From contig SYAK01000292.1 of assembly GCA_005788935.1 (NCBI GenBank), forward strand, positions 1 through 12,902: a DNA stretch of 12,902 bases. The letters run 5' to 3'. Below are positions 8,119 to 12,902 of the stretch, piece after piece; the stretch's first letter is position 1; the number at the start of each line of letters is the position of its first letter. A model generated the notes under the pieces. That model searched no databases. It had not been told where the DNA came from and was given only the letters and a program-made list of their open reading frames with translations. This DNA is from Pseudomonadota bacterium (GTDB lineage Bacteria; Myxococcota; UBA9042; PHBI01). Position numbers and translations under genes: made by a program.

Positions 8119-8970
8119 TCAGTACCAGAGCGGCTCGGTCAGCGGGATCTCGACCTGCGTCTGCATCACGAGGTTCGGCGCGTCGTCGTTGTCGAGCTCG
8201 AGCGTGATGCGCACGCGAGAGGGCAGCACGAGCCCGTCGAGCAGCTCCTGTGTGCGGGCCGCCACGTCGACGTCGACCTGCGTCTCGAGCGCCGCGCCCG
8301 CCACCGCGGTCGCGACGGCTCCGAGCGGGTTGCCGCCAGCCGCGGCCCCGTCCATGGCCGCCTCGGCTGTCGCGGCGCCGACGTTCTCGGCCTGCTCGCG
8401 CAGGGACTGCAGCTCACGCAGGCGAGCCCGCATGAGCTGCGCGTCGTCGATGCGGACCTCCCACTCGGTCGTCCAGTCCTCGCGGGACTTGTCGAAGTAC
8501 GCGATCCGAATCGCGCGCACCCCTTCGACGAGGATCTCCTCGCGCCCACCCCGCTCGGGCCGGTCATCGATGTGGTACTTCACACGCCGGATGAGCGCCT
8601 CGTGCTGCTGCCCGCGCGGACGATGCAGGCGGTACTCGACCTCCATCTGGTCGCTCTGCCGCACGCCGCGCGTCGCGGGCTCGTGTGCGCCGCTGTTGAA
8701 GACGAGGCGCTCGCCCTCGCCGAGGAACAGGGTCTGGGTCCGCTTGTCCTCGCTCTGATGCAGGCTCACGAAGGCCATCGTCAGCTCGCGCCGGATGCGC
8801 TCGAGGGCGACGCGACCGCTCTGGAAGCGGTCCTGCATGCGCATCGCCTCATCCTGGGTGCGGACGGTCGTGAAGACGATGCCGTAGGTCATCGCGCCAA
8901 GCATCGCCATGATGGCGACCGCCACCATGACCTCGATGAGCGTCATGCCGCGCGCGGAGGTCTGCCTCAT
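8119..8970 (-). CDS. gspJ: type II secretion system minor pseudopilin GspJ
   Basis: Minor pseudopilin of the tip complex with GspI and GspK. The 283-residue product has a short prepilin leader MRQTSARG (1-8), cleaved before MTLIEVMVAVAIMAML, with Glu at mature position +5. GspJ features follow: MQDRFQSGRVALERIRREL (45-63), a FLGEGERLVFNS strand pair (82-93), VRAIRIAYFDKSREDWTTEW (151-170) and the closing LPSRVRITLEL (249-259). Between the last two lies an Ala/Arg/Glu-rich, probably helical insertion (about 176-245), which makes the protein longer than the usual 200 or so. The ATG overlaps the gspI stop by ATGA, with GGAGGG (8980-8985) 9 nt upstream, so the start is well fixed. Confidence 0.92.
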   Translation of the reverse strand: MRQTSARGMTLIEVMVAVAIMAMLGAMTYGIVFTTVRTQDEAMRMQDRFQSGRVALERIRRELTMAFVSLHQSEDKRTQTLFLGEGERLVFNSGAHEPATRGVRQSDQMEVEYRLHRPRGQQHEALIRRVKYHIDDRPERGGREEILVEGVRAIRIAYFDKSREDWTTEWEVRIDDAQLMRARLRELQSLREQAENVGAATAEAAMDGAAAGGNPLGAVATAVAGAALETQVDVDVAARTQELLDGLVLPSRVRITLELDNDDAPNLVMQTQVEIPLTEPLWY

Positions 8971-9683
8971 GGCTTCTGTCCCTCCACCGCGGCGGCCGCC
9001 GGGACGGCCGTGATGAAGGTCTCGATCTCGAGCTGCTCGCCTGTCCGTTCGCCCTCGCCCCAGCTGAGGCGCACGACGAGCTTGCGGGTGCTCGCGGCCG
9101 CCTGCTCGATGATGAGCGGGATGAACGACGTGATGTTCGCCGTATTGCTGCACATCGCGCCGAGGTTGATGCCGCAGACGCGCGTGAAGTTCGGGTCGAG
9201 GAGCGCCGCGAAGGCCGACATGGCGCTTGGCAGCTGCTGGCCGGCCGCTTGCAGGTTCGCGAGCGCCATCGCCGGGTCGACGGGCTGGTTGCCCTGAGGG
9301 CCACCCGAGCAGAAGGCCTGCATGAGGGGCGAGGTCGTCATGCTGTCGTGGGCCTCGGAACCGAGCGAGCTCGCGCCGCCGCCGCCGGCATCCAGGTAGA
9401 GCATGTCGTAGTCACAGCGGAAATTTCTGAACTCGCGCGGCACCTCGCAGGTCTTGCCCGTGACCTGGTTCGTCGGGAAGCCCTCGAGCCGGTATTCCTC
9501 CTCGATGTCGAGGACGACCGAGTCGACGAGCTGCACCGCGCGCGTCAGGTTCATGACCTCGACCGAGCGCGCCATCGAGTCGCCAGAGCTCGTGCTGAGA
9601 CCGGCCATCAGCAGCGCGAGGATGGCCATCGCGACCATCACCTCGACGAGCGAGAAGCCGCGGCTGCGGGCGGGCGCGGTCAA
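8967..9683 (-). CDS. gspI: type II secretion system minor pseudopilin GspI (TTG start)
   Basis: Minor pseudopilin that nucleates tip assembly with GspJ and GspK. Read from TTG 9683, the 238-residue product has leader MTAPARSRG (1-9), cleaved before FSLVEVMVAMAILALLMAG, with Glu at +5. It then shows SVEVMNLTRAVQLVDSVVLD (40-59) and a typical last strand pair KLVVRLSWGEGERTGE (201-216). Between about 75 and 195 is an extra region with five cysteines (79, 90, 125, 170, 178), so it is nearly twice the usual 120-130 residues. The same frame is open upstream into gspH, but only the TTG gives a sensible leader: it overlaps the gspH stop as TTGA, with GGGAGG 4 nt upstream, and I see no ATG or GTG in the short stretch before it. 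Family call is firm; the start is likely. Confidence 0.87.
   Translation of the reverse strand: MTAPARSRGFSLVEVMVAMAILALLMAGLSTSSGDSMARSVEVMNLTRAVQLVDSVVLDIEEEYRLEGFPTNQVTGKTCEVPREFRNFRCDYDMLYLDAGGGGASSLGSEAHDSMTTSPLMQAFCSGGPQGNQPVDPAMALANLQAAGQQLPSAMSAFAALLDPNFTRVCGINLGAMCSNTANITSFIPLIIEQAAASTRKLVVRLSWGEGERTGEQLEIETFITAVPAAAAVEGQKP
8980..8985 (-). promoter_or_regulatory. ribosome binding site of gspJ
   Basis: GGAGGG on the minus strand within the last gspI codons, 9 nt before the gspJ ATG. It decides the start, because the same frame stays open well upstream inside gspI. Confidence 0.75.
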
Positions 9684-10414
9684 AGGACCTCCCGGTCGAG
9701 CTGGTCGGCCGAGCGCACGTCGAGCACCTTCGGGTGGCGCGTGATGCGGCCGAGCGCGCTCAGCTCGAGCGTCATGGCCGCCTCCCAGCGGCCCTCGCCA
9801 CGGTCGTCCTCGAGGCGTTCGCCGACCCAGACCACCGCCCGCTCGGTGTAGCCCGTCGGATAGAAGTAGATCGCGACCTTGCCCTCGCTTTGGGGGGTCT
9901 CGTGGTGGGCAGTCAGCACGCTGGTGACGTTCGTGTCGGGCTGGAAGTCGCCCGACAGCAGCTCGGCCCGCTCTTCGCGGAACGACGTCGCTGGCGCCGC
10001 GGCCGCCTCTTCGTCGTCGGAAGCAGGCACAGCCGCCGCGGTCTCGGCCGCGTCGGCTGTGCCAGGCGGGTCCGCGTCCTCGGGGAGGAAGCGCGAGCAC
10101 GGGTCATCCTCGTCCGCGACCTCGGTCCAGTAGCGCGCCCCGTCGAGGTCAATGACGAGCCGATGGGTCTTGTTGAACGTCACCGCGAGCGACGCCACGT
10201 ACCGCATCGCCCCCGAGAGCACGTTCGCGGTCGTGCCGACGTCGGCGCTTCGGATGCTCGAGACGCCGAGGATGGCGACGCCGGCCATCAGGACGATGAT
10301 GGCGATCGAGACCATCAGCTCGATGAGCGTCAGGCCGCGCTCGGCCGCGCGTGCGGGTCGTCCCCCGCGGCCTGCGGCGTGCGTGCCGCCAGGCATGGGC
10401 GCGGCGAGCGTCAT
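9680..10414 (-). CDS. gspH: type II secretion system minor pseudopilin GspH
   Basis: Minor pseudopilin thought to connect the tip complex to the GspG fibre. The 244-residue product has a 27-residue leader ending AAERG, cleaved before LTLIELMVSIAIIVLMAGV, with Glu at +5 (residue 32). The body starts with the long helix and ANVLSGAMRYVASLAVTFNK (63-82), as in GspH/FimT, and ends with beta strands including KVAIYFYPTGYTERAVVWVG. An acidic Ala/Pro-rich insertion (about 99-145, with DEDDP and SDDEEAAAA) and the long leader raise its length above the usual 170-190. The ATG lies 3 nt after the gspG stop; the only ribosome-like sequence, GGGAAG, is in the end of gspG. A second in-frame ATG at 10396 (residue 7) is possible and would not alter the mature protein. 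Confidence 0.9.
   Translation of the reverse strand: MTLAAPMPGGTHAAGRGGRPARAAERGLTLIELMVSIAIIVLMAGVAILGVSSIRSADVGTTANVLSGAMRYVASLAVTFNKTHRLVIDLDGARYWTEVADEDDPCSRFLPEDADPPGTADAAETAAAVPASDDEEAAAAPATSFREERAELLSGDFQPDTNVTSVLTAHHETPQSEGKVAIYFYPTGYTERAVVWVGERLEDDRGEGRWEAAMTLELSALGRITRHPKVLDVRSADQLDREVL
9688..9693 (-). promoter_or_regulatory. ribosome binding site of gspI
   Basis: GGGAGG on the minus strand, only 4 nt before the TTG proposed as the gspI start. The motif is strong, although the spacing is short. Together with the TTGA overlap with the gspH stop it favours this rare start codon. Confidence 0.65.
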
Positions 10415-10417
10415 GCG

Positions 10418-10834
10418 TCAGTTCTTCCCGGCGTCGTTGCAGACGTCGTCGTTGCCGCCGATGGCGCCATCCTCGCCGCCCGAGCACAGCTTGTAGTTGC
10501 GCGTCCCGACAACGTTGTATTGATAGGGCTTCTTCCACGGGTCCTGCAGCTGCTCGGCCTTCAGCGTGCCCGCCTCCACGAGCGCCTCGAGGCTCTGCGG
10601 CAGCTCGGTGTTGCGCATGTAGTACATGTCGAGCGCCTTCGAGATGTTGCCGATGGCGGTCTTGGCGGCGTCCTCCTGGGCGCCCGCGAGGGCTGGGATG
10701 ACGCCGAAGGCGACCGCGGTCCCGATGATCGCGATGATGGCCATCACGACCATGATCTCGACGAGCGTCATGCCGCGCTTCGCGGTCTTGCGGAGACGAC
10801 GGACAAGGGAATGAATCGATTCGGTAAACTTCAT
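10418..10834 (-). CDS. gspG: type II secretion system major pseudopilin GspG
   Basis: Main subunit of the periplasmic pseudopilus. The 138-residue product has a basic leader of 21 residues ending KTAKRG, cleaved before MTLVEIMVVMAIIAIIGTAV (22-41) with Glu at +5. It continues with the GspG-specific AQEDAAKTAIGNISKALDMYY (52-72), LPQSLEALVE (79-87) and DPWKKPYQY (98-106). The C-terminal loop L-C-S-G-G-E-D-G...G-G-N-D-D (116-130) matches the calcium-binding loop of GspG. Unusually, Cys117 and Cys132 bracket it, so a disulfide could staple the loop. Length is typical. AGGAG sits 9 nt before the ATG, the clearest ribosome site in the operon, in keeping with the high amount of GspG needed. It follows the 83-residue gene by 46 nt. 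Confidence 0.96.
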   Translation of the reverse strand: MKFTESIHSLVRRLRKTAKRGMTLVEIMVVMAIIAIIGTAVAFGVIPALAGAQEDAAKTAIGNISKALDMYYMRNTELPQSLEALVEAGTLKAEQLQDPWKKPYQYNVVGTRNYKLCSGGEDGAIGGNDDVCNDAGKN

Positions 10835-10843
10835 GGCACTGCG

Positions 10844-10848
10844 CTCCT
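10844..10848 (-). promoter_or_regulatory. ribosome binding site of gspG
   Basis: AGGAG on the minus strand, 9 nt before the gspG ATG in a 46-bp gap. gspG has its own spaced site rather than stop-start coupling, which suits the most abundant subunit. Confidence 0.75.
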
Positions 10849-10880
10849 GGAGGGTCTGGGACGGGTTTCGGGTCGGCGCC

Positions 10881-11132
10881 TCAGGGCTGGCGGGCGAGGC
10901 GCGCGTCAGGGATCGGAAACAGATGAGGATTTGGCGGGATTCCGGGTGGATCGTCGGCGACGGCCGGCGGGACCGAGGCGGCGTCGCGATCCTCGAGCCA
11001 GCCGTCGTCGGCCGCGCGGGGGCGAGACTCCGGACCAGGCAGGACCATGGCCGCGGCCACGATGCCGCCCGCGAGGAGGGAGGCCACCGCGATGATGATG
11101 CCGACGTCGCGGCGCGGGAGACCAGAGCCCAT
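10881..11132 (-). CDS. small single-pass membrane protein of unknown function within the T2SS operon
   Basis: I do not recognise this 83-residue protein. It has a short basic N-terminus (MGSGLPRRDV), one hydrophobic segment at about 10-31 (VGIIIAVASLLAGGIVAAAM) and a Pro/Asp/Ala-rich remainder with PPAVADDPPGIPPNP, predicted periplasmic by the positive-inside rule. It has no prepilin-type cleavage motif and no lipobox. Its ATG overlaps the gspF stop as TGATG and it ends 46 nt before gspG, so position and coupling favour a real gene. It could be a lineage-specific T2SS accessory or a much shortened GspC-like anchor, since GspC also has an N-terminal helix with a periplasmic tail; it has no visible HR or PDZ domain. 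The small size leaves some risk that it is not translated. Confidence 0.6.
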   Translation of the reverse strand: MGSGLPRRDVGIIIAVASLLAGGIVAAAMVLPGPESRPRAADDGWLEDRDAASVPPAVADDPPGIPPNPHLFPIPDARLARQP

Positions 11133-12385
11133 CAGCGCCCCACCGCGTGCTGGTTCAGCTCGAGCATCGGCATGATGATGGCAAAGACCATGCCGCCGAC
11201 GATGAGGCCCATCATGACGATCATCGCGGGCTCGAGCAGGGTCGTCAGTCGCATGACGCTCTGTTCGACCTGCATCTCGTAGGAGTCCGCGACGTTGCCG
11301 AGCATGTCCTCGATCTGCCCCGAGCGCTCGCCGACGCCGATCATGTGACAGACCATTGGCGGGAACTCGCCGGATTTCCGGAGGGCGTCGGCGATCGGCT
11401 TGCCCTCCTTGACCGCGTCGCGGGCGGTCTCGACGACCGACCCGAAGATGACGTTGCCGACGACCGACTGCACGATGCCAAGCGCTCCGAGGATCGGCAC
11501 GCCCGCGTTCATGAGCGTCGACAGCGTCCGCGCGAAGCGGGCGACCGCCATCTTGCGGATGATCGTGCCGAAATACGGCAGCTTCAGCAGGGCGCGGTCA
11601 TACACCGGGCGACCGGCCTCGGAGGCCTTCCACTTCGTGAACCAGTAATACATGCCGCCCATTGCGAGCAGCAGGAATGGCCAGGCCGCCGCGACGAAGT
11701 CCGAGGTGCCGATGAGCATGCGTGTCAGCAGCGGCAGGTCCGCGCCCATCCGGTCGAAGAGGTCCTTCATCTGCGGGATGACGAAGACCATCATCAGCAT
11801 GACGATCCCGAACCCGAGCACCATCATGATGGCGGGATACATCAGGGCGCTCGTGAGCTTCGAGCGCAGGCGGACCTGGGACTCGGTGACCGAGGCGAGG
11901 CGTTCGAAGACCACGTCGAGGGTGCCCGAGGTCTCGCCCGAGCCGACCATGTTGACGTACATCTCCGAGAAGATCTTCGGGTGCTTGCGCATCGCCTGCG
12001 CGAGCGTCGAGCCTTCGGAGACCGCGCGCTTGATCTCGGACAGGACCTTCTTCAGCAGCTCGTTTTCGAGCTGCTCAGCGCAGGCCCCGACCGCCTCGAC
12101 GAGCGGGATGCCGCTCTTGACGAGGGTCGAGAGCTGGCGCGTGACCTCCGCGAGCTCGAGCAGTGACACTCGCTGGAAGGCGGCCCCGAACTTGACCTCG
12201 CGCGAGCCGGCCTGCTGTTGACCGGCGCGCCGCGTCTCGGCCCCGCCGCGCGACTCGATGTACTCGGAGATGAAGACGCCCTCCTTGAGGAGGCGCTCCT
12301 TCAGCGACCGCGGACTGTCGGCGTCGAGGACGCCGTTGACCGGCTTCCCTTTTGCGTTCAGGCCTTTGTACTCGTAGATCGGCAT
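11132..12385 (-). CDS. gspF: type II secretion system inner-membrane protein GspF
   Basis: Polytopic platform protein at the base of the pseudopilus that contacts GspE and GspL. The 417-residue product has the family length and the diagnostic start MPIYEYKGLNAKGK. Two T2SSF repeats are visible: the first from VTRQLSTLVKSGIPLVEA (81) to about 170, the second from FARTLSTLMNAGVPILGA (284) to about 372, each ending in a GSGETSG or GVGERSG motif (148-154 and 350-356). Membrane helices are at about 178-204, 231-250 and 383-406. It follows gspE after 85 nt, and its stop overlaps the next start. No good Shine-Dalgarno precedes the ATG, but the N-terminal motif fixes the start. Confidence 0.97.
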   Translation of the reverse strand: MPIYEYKGLNAKGKPVNGVLDADSPRSLKERLLKEGVFISEYIESRGGAETRRAGQQQAGSREVKFGAAFQRVSLLELAEVTRQLSTLVKSGIPLVEAVGACAEQLENELLKKVLSEIKRAVSEGSTLAQAMRKHPKIFSEMYVNMVGSGETSGTLDVVFERLASVTESQVRLRSKLTSALMYPAIMMVLGFGIVMLMMVFVIPQMKDLFDRMGADLPLLTRMLIGTSDFVAAAWPFLLLAMGGMYYWFTKWKASEAGRPVYDRALLKLPYFGTIIRKMAVARFARTLSTLMNAGVPILGALGIVQSVVGNVIFGSVVETARDAVKEGKPIADALRKSGEFPPMVCHMIGVGERSGQIEDMLGNVADSYEMQVEQSVMRLTTLLEPAMIVMMGLIVGGMVFAIIMPMLELNQHAVGR

Positions 12386-12470
12386 GGATGTTCAACCGCG
12401 AAAAAACAGGTTGTCGGTCATGTGATGCATGTGTCAGCGCGACAGCTGACGCAGCGATCGTCAGCGATCG
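12386..12470 (-). other. 85-bp gspE-gspF gap with small inverted and direct repeats
   Basis: This gap is locally less GC-rich than its flanks. In transcription order it holds the end of a decamer repeat, an imperfect inverted repeat (12430-12453), a CATGTG direct repeat around 12419-12433, and a short CAACC/GGTTG inverted repeat (12393-12413) whose loop has six T on the coding strand, just before gspF. No hairpin is followed directly by the T-run, so an intrinsic terminator is not supported. It may affect the ratio of GspE to the downstream proteins, or do nothing. Confidence 0.35.
12430..12453. repeat. imperfect inverted repeat downstream of gspE
   Basis: Two arms, 12430-12438 and 12445-12453, pair at eight of nine positions around a 6-nt loop; the inner six base pairs (GTCAGC/GCTGAC) are perfect. 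It lies 17 bp beyond the gspE stop. It may act as a stabilising 3' hairpin for the gspE part of the message. No adjacent T-run. Confidence 0.55.
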
Positions 12471-12480
12471 TCAGCGATCC
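12451..12480. repeat. three near-identical 10-bp tandem units at the gspE stop codon
   Basis: Units 12451-12460, 12461-12470 and 12471-12480 share CAGCGATC and differ only in the first or last base. The gspE stop codon is in the third unit, and a second TGA in another frame occurs in the middle unit. It looks like a small replication-slippage repeat. Confidence 0.8.
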
Positions 12481-12902
12481 TCGGCGGTCACGCGCATCAC
12501 CTCGTCGAGCGAGGTGTGGCCCGCCATGGCCTTCAGTGCGCCGTCGTCGCGCAGCGTCTTCATGCCGCCCGCGACCGCCGCCTTCTTCAGGAGGTTGGCG
12601 GCGGCGTTCTGCATGACGAGCGAGCGGACGTCGTCGGTGACGATCATGAGCTCGTGGATGCCCATCCGGCTGCGGTAGCCCGTCTGGTAGCACTCGGCGC
12701 AGCCGACGGCCTTGAAGAAGGTGCCTTCGGCGCGGGTCTTGTCAGGGTCCTTGAAGCCGATGCGGACGAGCTCGTCGGTCAGCGGCACGTAGGGGACCTT
12801 GCAGCTCTTGCAGAGCTTGCGGACGAGGCGCTGGGCGAGGATGGCGTTGACCGACGAGGCTGTCAGGAAGGGCTCGACGCCCATGTCGGTGAGGCGCGTG
12901 AA
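12471..12902 (-). CDS. gspE: type II secretion ATPase GspE, C-terminal part (5' end outside window)
   Basis: Cytoplasmic hexameric ATPase that powers pseudopilus assembly. Only the last 143 residues are visible, with the frame open to the window edge. They include RLTDMGVEPFLTASSVNAI (3-21) and AQRLVRKLC (23-31). The zinc-binding tetracysteine element follows, with Cys31 and Cys34 (CKSC) and Cys68 and Cys71 (CAEC) in the visible numbering. Then come GYRSRMGIHELM (75-86) and the family ending GMKTLRDDGALKAMAG and SLDEVMRVT. Walker A and B motifs would lie upstream, outside the window. PilB and other secretion ATPases share much of this, but the following gspF and pseudopilin genes support GspE. 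Confidence 0.95.
   Translation of the reverse strand, partial: FTRLTDMGVEPFLTASSVNAILAQRLVRKLCKSCKVPYVPLTDELVRIGFKDPDKTRAEGTFFKAVGCAECYQTGYRSRMGIHELMIVTDDVRSLVMQNAAANLLKKAAVAGGMKTLRDDGALKAMAGHTSLDEVMRVTAEDR

Noticed and set aside
6345..8207. Plus-strand open frame of 620 codons
   Set aside because: Antisense to gspL and gspK, both with clear family motifs. The translation is Arg/Val/Leu/His-rich and shows no domain.
8119..9153. Longer version of GspJ beginning inside gspI
   Set aside because: The ATG at 8970 has a good ribosome site, an ATGA overlap and an eight-residue leader; the upstream extension is a shadow of gspI.
8967..10100. Longer version of GspI beginning inside gspH (377 residues)
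   Set aside because: The upstream part is Arg/Gly/Pro-rich, lies fully inside gspH and would place the prepilin cleavage site about 150 residues in. The TTG at 9683 gives a normal leader.
8095..12166. Further plus-strand frames over gspJ to gspF (8095-9297, 9734-11095, 11147-12166)
   Set aside because: All lie opposite well-supported T2SS genes and share the same shadow composition; no ribosome sites or motifs.
12393..12413. Possible intrinsic terminator before gspF
   Set aside because: The stem is only five base pairs and the T-run lies in its loop, not after it. The larger hairpin at 12430-12453 is about 23 nt away from the T-run.
1..12902. CRISPR arrays, tRNA or rRNA genes, insertion sequences, prophage or toxin-antitoxin genes
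   Set aside because: Both strands are taken up by the co-oriented gene run. I saw no spaced direct-repeat array, transposase motif, terminal inverted repeat or tRNA-like sequence.

Overview
The window is very GC-rich (roughly two thirds G+C or more, with strong third-position GC) and holds one co-oriented gene run, read entirely on the minus strand: most of a type II secretion system (T2SS) operon followed by a large L,D-transpeptidase gene. The organism is most likely a high-GC didermic bacterium of the Myxococcota/Bradymonadota (former Deltaproteobacteria) type. This is inferred from a T2SS order E-F-G-H-I-J-K-L-M-N ending in a GspN-family protein, a PilM-like GspL and the composition. No taxonomic marker gene is present, so the assignment is tentative.

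Layout in transcription order, from high to low coordinates: the C-terminal part of the secretion ATPase gspE (its start lies beyond base 12902); an 85-bp gap with small repeats; inner-membrane platform gspF; an unrecognised 83-residue single-pass membrane protein coupled to gspF; major pseudopilin gspG; minor pseudopilins gspH, gspI, gspJ and gspK; assembly-platform genes gspL and gspM; gspN; a 90-bp gap; and a YcbB/LdtD-type L,D-transpeptidase that runs off the left edge with 875 codons visible. No gap reaches 300 bp, and the longest are 90, 85, 49 and 46 bp. Many junctions overlap by 1 or 4 nt (TGATG, ATGA, TTGA), which points to one tightly coupled polycistronic message. gspC, gspD and the prepilin peptidase gspO are not in the window; by the usual order C and D would lie upstream of gspE.

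How the genes work together: GspE hydrolyses ATP on the cytoplasmic face and is held by GspL, which with GspM and GspF forms the inner-membrane platform. GspG polymerises into the periplasmic pseudopilus, with a tip built from GspH, GspI, GspJ and GspK. GspN is an accessory inner-membrane protein with a large periplasmic part. The downstream L,D-transpeptidase would form 3-3 crosslinks in peptidoglycan, so it may adapt the wall through which the T2SS passes, but that link rests only on position.

I see no wholly new system. What stands out is elaboration of a known one: an extra small membrane protein between gspF and gspG, two cysteines bracketing the GspG calcium loop, large lineage-type insertions in GspH, GspI and GspJ, a 45-residue predicted GspK leader, a long Pro/Gly-rich GspN tail ending in tandem heptapeptides, and a transpeptidase with a long proline-rich cytoplasmic head and a Lys/Ala-rich tail. 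The long open frames on the plus strand are antisense shadows caused by the base composition.
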